From contig CM060947.1 in NCBI GenBank assembly GCA_030765055.1, forward strand, positions 263,128,103-263,192,102: 64,000 nucleotides of DNA, in the 5' to 3' direction. The stretch comes from Mantis religiosa (Eukaryota > Arthropoda > Insecta > Mantodea > Mantidae). Numbering within the stretch: the first letter of the stretch is position 1; each line of letters opens with the position of its first letter. The notes below the pieces were generated by a model that was not told the DNA's origin, ran no database searches, and was given only the letters and a program-made list of their open reading frames with translations. This document shows, in pieces, positions 42,363 through 53,945 of the stretch. Position numbers and translations under genes: made by a program.

Positions 42363-42745
42363 CAAAAATGCTATAAGTTTGTAGTAATTCGTGGTTCTTG
42401 TTTACACTTAGGCAGAGCTTTATCACTGAGTAGTTTCTTGAGGAATCCATATTTTAGCTTTTACTACAAAGGACGTTAACAAAGCATTTACAGTATAATC
42501 ATTTTATATGTTCTTTACCAGTGTAAGAACATTTATGCAATGTGTATTGGTTTATCGATATTTTGGGAAAAATTCAATTCTCTCTGCTGCTTGTAAAATG
42601 TCAACTGAATGAGTATAGTCAATATTGACATTCAAATGATGCGCGATTTTATGCAAGTATTATTTGACTCACGGCCTTCTTGAATGAGGTGATTGTCACA
42701 ACAAACCAAAGTTGACATTACCTGTGTGTTAAAATCGAGCACAGT
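42363..42745 (+). repeat. Dispersed repeat family D, copy 3
   Basis: Co-linear with 16556-16930: AAAATGCTATAAGTTTGTAG, GTTTACACTTAGGCAGAGCT, CTCTGCTGCTTGTAAAATGT and CTTGAATGAGGTGATTGTCA. The copy ends before the right-hand blocks seen in copies 1, 2 and 4. Confidence 0.65.
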
Positions 42746-42767
42746 CGTGAACTATAAAAACAGACAG

Positions 42768-44490
42768 GTGGAAATTAATTGTTCTTTCACACTAGCCGTC
42801 TGTAGGACACACTATGAAAGGCTAGAGCCAGACTGAAAAATTCAATGCTATAGCCGGGATTTGAACCACCGATCTTCAGGTCTCCGTCCAGCCGCTCTAA
42901 ACCATTGAGCTACTATGGCCAACGTGCCGATATGACATTAAATTCTTCAACTGGCTCGTGTTTTTCCCGGTAAACCACTAGGAGTTCTCATAAACACATG
43001 AGACAACTACCTTAATGGCGACTTACTATGCTGTAAGTACTTTAAGGCCCGGGCTTTATAGTTCGGACCACTATTAGGTACAACTGACTCGTGTTTTTCC
43101 CGGTAAACCACTAGGAATTCTCATAAACACGAGACAACTACCATAATGGCGACTTACTATGCTGTAAGTACATTAAGGCCCGGACTTTACACTTCGGACC
43201 ACTATTAGGTAAAACTGACTCGTGTTTTTTCCGGTAAACCACTAGGAGTTCTCTTAAAACACATGAGACAACTACCTTAATGGCGACTTACTATGCTGTA
43301 AGTACTTTAAGGCCCGGGCTTTATAGTTCGGACCACTATTAGGTACAACTGACTCGTGTTTTTCCCGGTAAACCACTAGGAGTTCTCATAAACACATGAG
43401 ACAACTACCTTAATGGCGACTTACTATGCTGTAAGTACTTTAAGGCCCGGGCTTTATAGTTCGGACCACTATTAGGTACAACTGACTCGTGTTTTTCCCG
43501 GTAAACCACTAGGAGTTCTCATAAACACATGAGACAACTACCTTAATCACGACTTACTATGCTGTAAGTACTTTAAGGCCCAGACTTTATACTTCGGACC
43601 ACTATTAGGTAAAACTGGCTCGTGTTTTTTCCGGTAAACCACTAGGAGTTCTCTTAAAACACATGAGACAACTACCTTAATGGCGACTTACTATGCTGTA
43701 AGTACCTACTTTAAGGCCCGGGCTTTATAGTTCGGACCACTATTAGGTACAACTGACTCGTGTGTTTCCCGGTAAACCACTAGGAGTTCTCATAAACACA
43801 TGAGACAACTATCTTAATGACGACTTACTATGCTGTAAGTACTTTAAGGCCCGGGCTTTATAGTTCGGACCATTATTAGGTACAACTGACTCGTGTTTTT
43901 CCCGGTAAACCACTAGGAGTTCTCATAAACACATGAGACAACTACCTTAGTGACGACTTACTATGCTGTAAGTACTTTAAGGGACGGGCTTTATAGTTCG
44001 ATGACTATTAGGTACAATTAATAGAAATTAATTGTTCTTTCGCACTGGCTAGGCTAAAGTATGGAACTATGGCCACGTGGGCCATAGTAGCTCAATAGTT
44101 AGAGCGGCTGGATGGAGACCAGATGATCCGAAGTTCAAATACTGGCTGTGACATTGAAATTTTCAGTCTGACTCTACCTTTCCATACTTTAGCCTACACA
44201 CGGCCAGTGTGAAAGAACAATTAATTTCCATTAATTGACCTAATACTGGTTAACTATAAAGCCCGGGCCTTAAAGTACTTACAGCATAGTAAGTCGTCAT
44301 TACGGCAGTTGTCTCATGTGTTTATGAGAACTCCTAGTGGTTCACCGAGGAAAACACGAGTCAGTTGGAGAATTTAATGTGATATCGGCACGTTGGCCAT
44401 GGTAGCCCAAGGGATAGAGCGGCTGAACGGAGACCAGAAGATCCGTGGTTGAAATACCGGCTGTGGTGTTGAATTTTTTAGTCTAACTCA
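42768..44490. repeat. SINE A complex: minus head, internal tandem array, two plus heads
   Basis: A minus-strand tRNA-like head (42845-42930; TTTGAACCACCGATC, GAGCTACTATGGCC) is followed by tail sequence expanded into a tandem array (42949-44015). Two plus-strand heads follow, at about 44090-44160 and 44395-44465, roughly 305 bp apart. The flanking blocks CACACGGCCAGTGTGAAAGA and CCGGGCCTTAAAGTACTTAC recur in proper order, so the complex is built entirely of SINE A units. Box B of the last head is mutated (GGTTGAAATACCGG). Confidence 0.85.
42949..44015 (-). repeat. 132-135 bp tandem array from the SINE A tail, ~8 units
   Basis: Units start CAACTGACTCGTGTTTTTCC and continue GTAAACCACTAGGAGTTCTC, CATGAGACAACTACCTTAAT, GGCGACTTACTATGCTGTAA and TTATAGTTCGGACCACTATT. 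Starts lie near 42949, 43081, 43213, 43348, 43480, 43612, 43750 and 43882. The third and sixth units share the TTTTTTCCGG and CTTAAAACAC variants, and the units before them share the ACTTCGGACC variant, pointing to a duplicated multi-unit block of about 400 bp. Confidence 0.93.
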
Positions 44491-44499
44491 ACCTTTCCT

Positions 44500-45600
44500 T
44501 ACTATCAAGTGTCTGAAAACGTGCTTTTCTGGTTTGTATCTTGCAATGACGTTTATGGCCGCACTGCAGTGCTCCTGCATGTAGTGGTAGAAAGCAAAAC
44601 AATTATTAAAACTGGGAAATACGTGGTTGAAAATGAACCTGAAGTTATTTTAGCTTCAAATCTCATGACATGAGAATTCCAAACAGAGAAGGCTAAAACA
44701 AAACATGGGGTTCACACGCGGATCAAAACACAAACATGTCCTCCTTTATCCAAACACAGTGTTTGCTTATGACTTGTTATGTAGTGACATTTTTTTTTTT
44801 TTTCGTTTCAAGCTGTCAGCGTTTGATCTTTCACTACATCATGACTCACTTTGTGTAATTCGAGTCTCGCCCTGGTGCTTTTAATTTGTATTTTTTCACA
44901 CCCTGTGAGCTCCTGTCCACGCTTCTGGTCTGAGGATATGAACTGCAATCCCTGGAGAGCACCCTCGAGGCTAACCCCGTCTATAAAAGGAAAAACAAGC
45001 CACCATCGCTAAGGTGGAACACATAGTCGTCATGATATGCTATTCTTGATATTACTCCTTTGCTTTCGTTATATTCAGAGTAACCGACTTTGTCCCTGCC
45101 TTGATGGTTTAACTCCACAAAACTAGACTTAGTCCAATAGAATTATGCTTTTGTTTCTAGCCGAGCTACCCGATGGTGCCCTGAAATTCTCATTCACATA
45201 AAATATTGGCAGTTTAAACAATTTAAATATAACCTGGTAAATTATCAGTAACAAAAAATACTAAGAAAACAGAAGACAGTCAGAAAAAAAAAAGATCTCA
45301 ATAATTGACTGTAATCTATTTAAGATATGAAAAAGAGATTAAAGAAAATTATGTAAATCACTGTTCCTTTGTTATTTTGTAATGCCGTTAAGTCATAAGT
45401 ATTTTGTTGGCAATCCTTAAGTTACTAGCATTGTGTTGACCAAGTTATAGTTAGTCTTGTGAGCTTTTGTACGTATTACGTAAAATTAAATAATTATATG
45501 TATAGGCATGTTATTTCCGATTCTAATTAAACAGAAATTGTCTCGATTCTAAGTTTATGTGTGGTAAATTGTGTAAAAATTGACGCAGCGGTACATAGCA
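44500..45600. other. No recognisable gene
   Basis: Contains a 15-base T run near 44790. No open frame of note, no RNA gene and no repeat family recognised. Confidence 0.45.
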
Positions 45601-45605
45601 TGTAC

Positions 45606-47113
45606 ACAGGTGGTCTGAAAGGTTTCCGACCTATTAAACATGCAAGACATTTTTTCAGAATTTTTTATCTATTTTTCAACATATTCTCCTTGTAACCCGT
45701 AAACTGCGTAACCCGTCCAAATAGTACTCAGCGTTTTTGTCTACAAAATAATTGTTCACGAAGGTGTTTGCCTCTTCATTTGACGAAACTCTCTGTCCTC
45801 CGGGCGCAATTTTCAGATGAGGGAACAAAAAGACGTCGCTTGGGGCTAGATCTGCTGAGTCAACCAGTTCAAACCATAATTCATGGATTTTCGCCATTGT
45901 AACCGCTGAGGTGTTAACCGGTGCGTTGTCTTGGTGAAACAGAATTTTCTTTTTCTGTAAATGTGGCCGTTTTTCCGCAAGTTCTGCCTTCAGATTATCA
46001 AGTAAGAATTGTTTTTTTGTAGTTTATATCCTCCAACAGTAAGTCATATTGGACGGTGAATGAATTGGGTGAAATGATATTCAAATGAGACCAGGGTCCA
46101 TGGAGCTCAGAGTTACCCGAAATTCGTCCTTCAAGATAAGGGAAGACCTAGGAAAAAACCTTATGCAGGTAACTCACCGTGACCGACATTTTATCTCGGG
46201 GCCTCTTGAACGTGAGGAAGACGCGCTACCACCTACGCTACCAAGGCGGACACAAGTAATGATAGTAATGATGCGTAGTGTGCTCCTGTAATGAATTTTC
46301 CTTTTTGAAGATAATCGATTAAAATAACTCCATGACTATCCCCAAAAAATAGTCCCCATCATTTTCCAAGCCGAAAAAGGAAACAGTTTTTTCCCACTTT
46401 GCAGTCCACTGTTTGGACTGTATTTTTCTTTCGGGCGAATAATGGTGTATCCAAGTTTGATCTACAGTAATTAATCGGTGCCGAAACTCGGATTTATTGC
46501 GCCTAATCTGCGCCAACAGAGCATTGGAAATGTTCTTTCGAACACGTTTTTGGTGTAACGTGAGCAAACGCGGCACCCAACGCGCGGACAGCTCTCTCAT
46601 GTGTAAATGTTGATTTAATATGTGACAAACATGTTCTTTTGACATGTTCATAGCCTCTTCTGTCTCTCTCACTTTAATTCTGCGGTCCTCTAGCACCATT
46701 TGGTGAACTTTGTCGGTATTTTCGTTGATAGTTGCAGTTTTTGGACGTCCCGAAAGTTCATTGTCTCCCAAACACTTACGGCCACATTTAAATTCAGCTG
46801 ACCAAAATTTCACTGTGTAAATGATGGTGCAGATACACTATACATAGAAACTAACTCATCTTTGGCGTGCGTAGGCGTATTGACTTTCAAAAACAAATAT
46901 TTAATGACAGTTCGACACTCGATTTTGTCCATTTTCATAAAAACACTCACATCAACTCACACAAACGACTGTTACATGAAAACTAAGCGTTCAAAATGAC
47001 TGAAACTTTGGTGAGTAACTGTCAGGAGATGAAAAAACGAAATTGACTAGCTTTTGTTTATGAGTGCTGCCATCTTCATGTTGAGGTGGGAAACTTTTCA
47101 GACCACCCTCGTA
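45606..47113 (-). pseudogene. Mariner transposase pseudogene with both TIRs (mariner family 1), split by SINE B
   Basis: The inverted ends are AGGTGGTCTGAAAGGTTTCC (left) and, reversed from the right, AGGGTGGTCTGAAAAGTTTC. The minus-strand coding begins with KMDKIECRTVIKYLFLK near 46940. A frameshift lies around 46815, then a 164-codon frame (46813-46319) holds GDNELSGRPKTA, VRETEEAMNMSKEHVCHILN, ELSARWVPRLLTLHQK and TVDQTWIHHYSPE, with the first-motif E changed to Q. After the SINE B insertion (46006-46252) the frame resumes with FLLDNLKAELAEK, then FHQDNAPVNTSAV (second aspartate intact) and LAPSDVFLFPHLKIAPGG (third), ending near 45676. Same family as 4456-5718. Confidence 0.92.
46006..46252 (-). 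mobile_element. SINE B inserted in the mariner at 45.6-47.1 kb
   Basis: A minus-strand SINE B: TCCGCCTTGGTAGCGTAGGT, CTCACGTTCAAGAGGCCCCG, a mutated box B, CCTTATCTTGAAGGACGAAT and ACTGTTGGAGGATATAAA, with a terminal A run on that strand (T7 at 46012-46018). It is flanked by CAAGTAA at 45999-46005 and 46253-46259, a 7-bp target-site duplication. Confidence 0.9.
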
Positions 47114-47182
47114 TACTAAGATTAACTGACTCTTGCGTTCAAAGGTTATCAACTTAAACTCCAGTTAGAGATTTCTTAGTAA

Positions 47183-47330
47183 CAGTTGGCCTTTTCGTAG
47201 TTCAAGACTGTGTTAAAGGTACAAAACTCTTTCGTTCAGAGCTCAAAAACTTTTTACACGTCGGTAATGCCAATTTTCATTTCTCCTAGAATGTAACAAT
47301 CGCCTCATTCTAGCAGGCCATAATTCTGAG
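47183..47330 (-). repeat. Dispersed repeat family D, copy 4
   Basis: In the same orientation as copy 1 it shares CAGTTGGCCTTTTCGTAGTT, CTCTTTCGTTCAGAGCTCAA and TAATGCCAATTTTCATT with the 1150-1260 region, and ends with AACAATCGCCTCATTCTAGC. Confidence 0.6.
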
Positions 47331-47492
47331 TTAAATCTAAGCAATTCTATTTAAATTGTAAAAATTAATCACTCAATCAATATATCACTGTTCTCCAAAA
47401 AATGAGCAAGTTTCAGACTAGGTTATAACATATTAATTAATTCTGTGTTTAGTTATTTTTATCGTTTTGCTATTTCCAGTGCCTCCTTTATA
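47331..47492. other. No recognisable gene
   Basis: Short AT-rich interval between two dispersed repeats; nothing recognised. Confidence 0.4.
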
Positions 47493-47717
47493 CAGAATGT
47501 TATTGTTTTCTAAAACTCATGTTGTCAACACACAAGACAAATGAATACCATGACCATGAGGAAGGTAAAACAATATCATACACTTATATATGATCTGTGA
47601 TATATCTATAAATATTGAGGACTGCCTACAAACAGTGAATGATGTACGAGTTAAACGGATCTTATTTTGTTCATAGGTCTCCTTTCGGAATCACACTTAC
47701 TCATAAAATAACATTTT
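47493..47717 (-). repeat. Dispersed repeat family E, copy 2
   Basis: Reverse-complement partner of 13590-13828, with blocks AACTCATGTTGTCAACACAC, AAGACAAATGAATACCATGA and TATAAATATTGAGGACTG. The 67-codon frame that starts inside it is not a credible gene. Confidence 0.65.
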
Positions 47718-48034
47718 ACTTTTGGCCATTGTATATTACAAAGATCTGCAGGTTTTTAATGTTTGACCAGCCCCAGAATGGGGAGGTAGGGATAGCATAC
47801 GAGCCTCGCTTCCATTTCACTCTATTCTGCTTACTGGTATAATTCCCAACGCTCCCTTCCGTTAAGAATGAAGAATGAAATGCACACAGATATTAGAGAT
47901 TTGCTCATATATGTCCGTCCACTTTGCTTACTGGACGTTTTTCAAAATCGTTCTTCTGACTTCAGTTATAAGATACTTAAGAAGCAATATGTTAGTATTC
48001 CACGATTTAGACCTTAGTTACCAGAATTTCATTT
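47718..48034. other. No recognisable gene
   Basis: A frame of 71 codons (47875-48090) runs into the satellite and has no known motif. Confidence 0.4.
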
Positions 48035-50134
48035 TTCAGGTAACCTTCAACGTTAAGACATACCAGACGATGAATGAAATGACGTTCTAATAAGTACACG
48101 GTACATAGAGCTTATAGTTACCAGACATTCATCTTTCAGTATAAGAGAAAACCTCCAACGTTAAGTCATATCCGACGATGAATGAAATGATGCTCAAATG
48201 AGTACAGGGTACATAGAGCTTAGAATTACCAGACATTCATCTTTCAGGATAAGAGAAATCCTCCAACATTAAGTCATATCGGACGATGAATGAAATGATG
48301 TTTAAATGAGTACAGGGTACATAGAGCTTAGAGTTACCAGACATTCATCTTTCAGGATAAGAGAAATCCTCCAACATTAAGTCATATCGGACAATGAACG
48401 AAATGATGTTCAAATGAGTACAGGGTACATAGAGCTTAGAGTTATCAGTCATTCATCTTTCAGGATAAGAGAAATCCTCCAACATTAAGTCATATCGGAC
48501 GATGAATGAAATGATGTTTAAATGAGTACAGGGTACATAGAGCTTAGAGTTACCAGACATTCATCTTTCAGGATAAGAGAAAACCTCTAACGTTAAGTCA
48601 TATCGGACGATGAATGAAATGATGTTCAAATGAGTACAGGGTACATAGAGCTTAGAGTTACCTGACATTCATCTTTCAGGATAAGAGAAAACCTCCAACG
48701 TTAAGTCATATCGGACGATGAATGAAATGATGTTCAAATGAGTACAGGGTACATAGAGCTTAGAGTTACGAGACATTCATCTTTCAGGATAAGAGAAAAC
48801 CTCCAACGTTAAGTCATATCGGACGATGAATGAAATGATGTTCAAATGAGTACAGGGTACATAGAGCTTAGAGTTACCTGACATTCATCTTTCAGGATAA
48901 GAGAAAACCTCCAACGTTAAGTCATATCGGACGATGAATGAAATGATGTTCAAATGAGTACAGGGTACATAGAGCTTAGAGTTACCTGACATTCATCTTT
49001 CAGGATAAGAGAAAACCTCCAACGTTAAGTCATATCGGACGATGAATGAAATGATGTACAAATAAGTACAGGGTACATAGAGCTTAGAGTTACCATTCAT
49101 CTTTCAGGATAAGAGAAAACCTCCAACGTTAAGTCATATCGGACGATGAATGAAATGATGTACAAATGAGTACAGGGTACATAGAGCTTAGGGTTACCAG
49201 ACATTCAACTTTCAGAATAAGAGAAAACCTCCCACGTTAAGTCATATCGGACGATGAATGAAATGATGTTCAAATGAGTACAGGGTACATAGAGCTTAGA
49301 GTTACCTGACATTCATCTTTCAGGATAAGAGAAAACCTCCAACGTTAAGTCATATCGGACGATGAATGAAATGATGTTCAAATGAGTACAGGGTACATAG
49401 AGCTTAGAGTTACGAGACATTCATCTTTCAGGATAAGAGAAAACCTCCAACGTTAAGTCATATCGGACGATGATTGAAATGATGTTCAAATGAGTACAGG
49501 GTACATAGAGCTTAGAGTTACCTGACATTCATCTTTCAGGATAAGAGAAAACCTCCAACGTTAAGTCATATCGGACGATGAATGAAATGATGTTCAAATG
49601 AGTACAGGGTACATAGAGCTTAGAATTACCTGACATTCATCTTTCAGGATAAGAGAAAACCTCCAACGTTAAGTCATATCGGACGATGAATGAAATGATG
49701 TACAAATAAGTACAGGGTATATAGAGCTTAGAGTTACCATTCATCTTTCAGGATAAGAGAAAACCTCCAACGTTAAGTCATATCGGACGATGAATGAAAT
49801 GATGTACAAATGAGTACAGGGTACATAGAGCTTATAGTTACCAGACATTCATCTTTAAGGATAAGAGAAAACCTCCAATGTTAAGTCATATCGGACGATG
49901 AACGAAATGATGTTCAAATGAGTACAGGGTACATAGAGCTTAGGGTTACCAGACATTTATCTTTCAGGATAAGAGAAAACCTCCAACGTTAAGTCATAAC
50001 GGACGATGAATGAAATGATGTTCAAATGAGTACAGGGTACATAGAGCTTAGGGTTGCCAGACATTTATCTTTCAGGATAAGAGAAAACCTCCAACGTTAA
50101 GTCATATCGGACGATGAATGAAATGATGTTCAAA
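48035..50134 (-). repeat. 108-bp satellite array 2, ~19 units, inverted relative to array 1
   Basis: The reverse complement of each unit matches array 1: AACGTTGGAGGTTTTCTCTT, ATCCTGAAAGATGAATGTCA, GGTAACTCTAAGCTCTATGT, ACCCTGTACTCATTTGAACA and TCATTTCATTCATCGTCCGA. CCTCCAAC recurs at about 108-bp steps (48152, 48260). Two units are shortened by about 4 bp (TTACCATTCATC near 49092 and 49735), and these lie about 650 bp apart, inside a block of six units that appears duplicated. The left edge units are more diverged. Confidence 0.95.
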
Positions 50135-50195
50135 TATGTCCCTCACCAAAAGTAGAATTCTGAACGTCTTGAACTTGAGACAGACATGCTAACTC
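50135..50195 (-). repeat. Decayed SINE B tRNA-like head at the 5' edge of satellite array 2
   Basis: On the minus strand: AGCATGTCTGTCTCAAGTTC, AAGACGTTCAGAATTCTACT, then TTTGGTGAGGGACATATTTG. This corresponds to the SINE B head AGCGTGTCTGCCTCACGTTC, AAGAGGTCCCGAGTTCGAAT, CTCGGTCAGGGTGAG. It joins the satellite at a partial unit. Confidence 0.7.
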
Positions 50196-51015
50196 GAAGG
50201 TTCAGTGGTTGGCATTACGAAAGTGATGCTATACTAATCGAAATTAATACGTCTTTGGAATTATGTCAGTGTGTGATAAGTTAAAGTTAGTTATAAAAAG
50301 GAGGGCTACTCCATATTTGAGAACAAATGCTTCGTGAGTAACTTTGTTTAAACTTTTTATAAAGATAGTTAGACGATAAACTTGATGTATATTCTTGTAT
50401 GTTTGTTATTGTGAAGGATGAATGTCCTTTGTAGTGGATACCTGTTATAATTTCTATGTTTCTTGTTGAGGCAGTTCAGGCATACGCCGCTAATTGTACC
50501 GGATGTAGGGATAAGAACCAGTTCCGCGCAATGTTGTGACATATTGTCGGTCATTAACTCGCTTTTTGCTGCATCTTGTAGCGTCAGCATCAACAGGTGT
50601 CCAGGAAGCACAGACGTTAACATGTGTCACCGCCATGCTCCTTTTTGTTTATAAAACTAGCTATGGCCTACATTGATTAAGTGATTAATTTATGTTTATT
50701 CTAATCTTTATTTTTCTTTTGCAGGTAAGTTGAAAGTATTGCATATCCTTTGGACGGTTTTACTGCAATGGGTAAGTACTAATTACACAGTTAAGCATGA
50801 TTCTGGGGTCTTCTCCAATATAGGTGTATTTTAATTAAATCTGATGTGCTGATTCCAAAACTGTAATCAGTTTTATTTTTGCACCACGTACCATTTTTGC
50901 ACAATTAGTAGTTATACCTAAAATGCCTTAATGTAGTTCTGTGCATAAATATATTCTATGGAACTGAAAAGAACCCATTAAACGAAGAACCAAATGCTGA
51001 TTTCTATGAAACAGT
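50196..51015. other. No recognisable gene
   Basis: Frames of up to 84 codons on both strands (50369-50654) are mutually overlapping with no known motif. No repeats recognised. Confidence 0.45.
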
Positions 51016-51017
51016 AA

Positions 51018-51285
51018 AGCCAGACAGAAAAATTCAATGCCATAGCCGGGATTTGAACCACGGATCTTATGGTCTCCGTCCAGACGCTCTAAACCATTAA
51101 GCTACTATGGCCAATGTGTCAACATGACATTTAATTCTCCAACTGACTCATATTATTGATATGTTGGCACGTTGGCCATAATAGCTCAATGGTTTAGAGC
51201 GACTGGACGGAGACCAGAAGATCCGTCGTTCAAATCCCGGCTGTGGCATTGAATTTTTCAGTCTGGCTCTACTCTTTCAGAATAC
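51018..51285. repeat. SINE A inverted pair, head to head
   Basis: A minus-strand head (51035-51118; GATTTGAACCACGGATC, GAGACGGAGACC reversed) and a plus-strand head (51165-51252; TAGCTCAATGGTTTAGAGCG, GGTTCAAATCC mutated to CGTTCAAATCC) are separated by about 45 bp. Both are flanked outward by the same CAGACTGAAAAATTC-type body start, so the locus can fold on itself. Confidence 0.8.
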
Positions 51286-51399
51286 TGATTTTATTGTTGA
51301 AATTAAAGTGTTTTTCAAGAATGTAATAATGTAACAGGCAACAATACATGCCTTATTGTAAGTCCAATCCCTGCAAATTTATCGCGGCCTATAACATCT

Positions 51400-52300
51400 T
51401 TTCAAATAGTGAGGATCTGTTTTTGTGATAGGCAGCGGTATGTCATATATATTTTGAGAATTTGAAGCAATATATTTTCCAGAAAGAGTAAAAATAACCC
51501 TGATATATTTTGGCATATATGTGGAAATTTTGTTGTTCGAAACAGAAGACAAAATGTTATAAATTTTGTTAAAAATTTTGGCATGTTACTATGCCAGCAA
51601 TCATGCAACCAAAAATGCCAAATTTTATTTGTGAATGGTATAGTAGAACCCGATCCGATCACTGAGCAAGAAAAAATTGGAAGCAAAGAGAAAATCTCGT
51701 GCCAGGAATGAAAAATGTGATTCATGAGTGTCTTGTGGACCTCAAAATGTTCTTTTACCACTTTTGCACATACATTTATACTTTATGAAGAAATATGTGA
51801 AGGCTTTGAATAAGGACGGCAACTGCTACAAATATATCTGCAAGAAGTTCTCTGGAATATCTGATGTTCAAATTAAAGAGGGAGTAGCTGTTGGTCCACA
51901 AATTAGGAAGTTGATTTCTGATACTTTATTTGAAGAAACAATGACAGACACTGAAAAACAGGCATTGATTGTTTTTCAAAGTGTCATCAGAAACTTTCTG
52001 GGAAATTACAAGGATCCAAATTACAAAAATATTGTAGAAAGTATGCTTTAGAACTTTCGAAAGCTGGGCTGCAATATGAGTGTGAAAGTACATTTCCTGC
52101 AATCTCATTTGGACTTTTTTCTAGAACATCTCGGCTGTCAGTGAGGAGCAGGGTTAAATATTTCACAGGACATAAAGGAAATGGAAAGACGCTACCAGAG
52201 AAAGTGGAATGTGAATATGATAGCTGATTATTGCTGATCGCTGAAAAGAGATGTATCAAATACTTTCCATAGTAGGAACTCTACAAAATGTTCACTTCAT
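51400..52300 (+). pseudogene. Degraded copy of a multicopy arthropod ORF of unknown function
   Basis: Plus-strand translation in shifting frames gives NPDIFWHICGNFVVRNRRQN, then LNKDGNCYKYICKKFSGISD, IKEGVAVGPQIRKLISDTLF, VIRNFLGNYKDPNYKNIVES, and, after a stop, KLGCNMSVKVHFLQSHLDFF and QDIKEMERRYQRKWNVNMIA followed by DYCWSLKRDV. I recognise this order of blocks from a protein repeatedly annotated as uncharacterised in insect and spider genomes, often in many copies. I do not know its function; multiplicity suggests a mobile-element protein. Stops at about 52049 and in the upstream part make this copy dead. Confidence 0.6.
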
Positions 52301-53615
52301 TTCATTTCAAGGCAGTATGTGAAAACTGATTAAGTGTTGAAAGTCAAGTGATGATGTGAAACATTAGTTAATTCTGAAGATTGTTGTGTTCACAGTTATG
52401 GATTTATTAACGTATATTTAATAATATAACATAAATTTGATATAGGCTAGTATAATAATGCATATTTTACTATTTCCTTTATTGTGAAAAATTGCTATGT
52501 GATGGGGAAGAACCAAGTTGATATTCTGATTCAGTACTCTCAAATAAGGGATAATGACATATTAAAATAAAAACTCCAGACAATATGTTAAATATTGCAT
52601 ATCAGTATTATTAGTAGAGTAAACCATATGTGCTCAAAATAAAATCATGTTTTCTTTAAAATACAGACTCACGAGCCTTAAACTGTACTAGAAATATTAC
52701 CTGTGGAGGTAAATTTTGTGTGACTGGTAAACGATAAGAGATTAACTAAAACTTACTACACAAAAAATGTAAATATTGTTAAAACAAGGGAACTATGTCA
52801 AATGCACATCCTTTGTAGTGTTCAACTTTTCGATATATTCCTTTGTATCTCCCAAATGGAAAATCATTATTCATTTTTTTCTGCTGACGATACAGTGAGA
52901 ATAGAACTGCTTTGTCGAAAATGGATGTAGTCAGTTATACGAATGTAATTTCTGTCTCTATGTATTTCATATTAATAGAGATAAGCGTTTTGGTTGTTAA
53001 TGCAAGAGGAATACAGAGCTAAATAAAAAATTGTTTCGTGTAATAAAATCTTGTTTATGGAGGAAAAGGTAATGAAGCGAATCTTTGGGCGTTAATTTCG
53101 TGTTGGTATCGCAGGCTTATTGTGTCGTTATAAACACATTTGATGTTCTTTTGTTTTGCTCTATGTTCGTATGTTTGATTTTACGTCTATTTCCTGTAAA
53201 ATTCTTGTTTTCAGTTCTATGATTAATAAAGTTTAGACTTAACTTGACAATTACGTTTGTTCTATAACTACTTTGTTTTCATGTTCTTTACATAGATCTA
53301 GAAAACGTCTTTTTAGTATTTTAGTTATGTATGATATGAAAATAAACTATATTTTTCATTGAATACTTAAGCCGCCACCTTTCGACGTTTTATAAATCAG
53401 ACACGTGATAAGGATATATAAAGATAAGGAAATTATGAATGCAGTAAATTAAGAATCATAAGAGATTAAATAAATTAAGAATCATAAAATTAAAAAATTA
53501 CCCTTTACATCCATAAAAAGATTAATCAAAAGCAAATATCAAAACAAACAAATCCAATAAATATCTAACAAAGCCAAAGATAAAATAATGGAACATTTTA
53601 ATTAAAAATCCAGAA
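52301..53615. other. No recognisable gene
   Basis: Very AT-rich with no frame of note; nothing recognised. Confidence 0.45.
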
Positions 53616-53619
53616 ATTA

Positions 53620-53945
53620 TTCCAGAAATCCCAGGTAAAGCTGCAGTAGCAGATTTTAGATTACTTACGGAACATGATTACTTGGACAAACACTTACACA
53701 GAATAGGAATTTATACAAGTCCAAATTGTCCTCTGTGCAACAAAGAAGAGGAAATGACTGAAGAACATCTTTTAACCTGTGAAGCCCTACCTGCCGGATC
53801 CACTACACAGAAATATTGGAGAACAGGAGATATAATGGCTTCATTGCCAAAGCCTAGCATTTGACAACAAGAACAACAGAATCGTAAGACATGAAATATT
53901 AACTTTGGAAATATTCGTTAAATGTAAAACAGGATGGAAATAATC
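53620..53945 (+). pseudogene. LINE C-terminal fragment with a zinc-knuckle-like motif
   Basis: The plus-strand reading AAVADFRLLTEHDYLDKHLH continues RIGIYTSPNCPLCNKEEEMT and EEHLLTCEALP. The CPxCN...HLLxC arrangement and the preceding RLLTxHDYLxxHLxRIGI pattern are typical of the C-terminus of LINE polyproteins that follow a reverse transcriptase and RNase H. No catalytic domain is present. The clade cannot be fixed from this piece. Confidence 0.65.
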
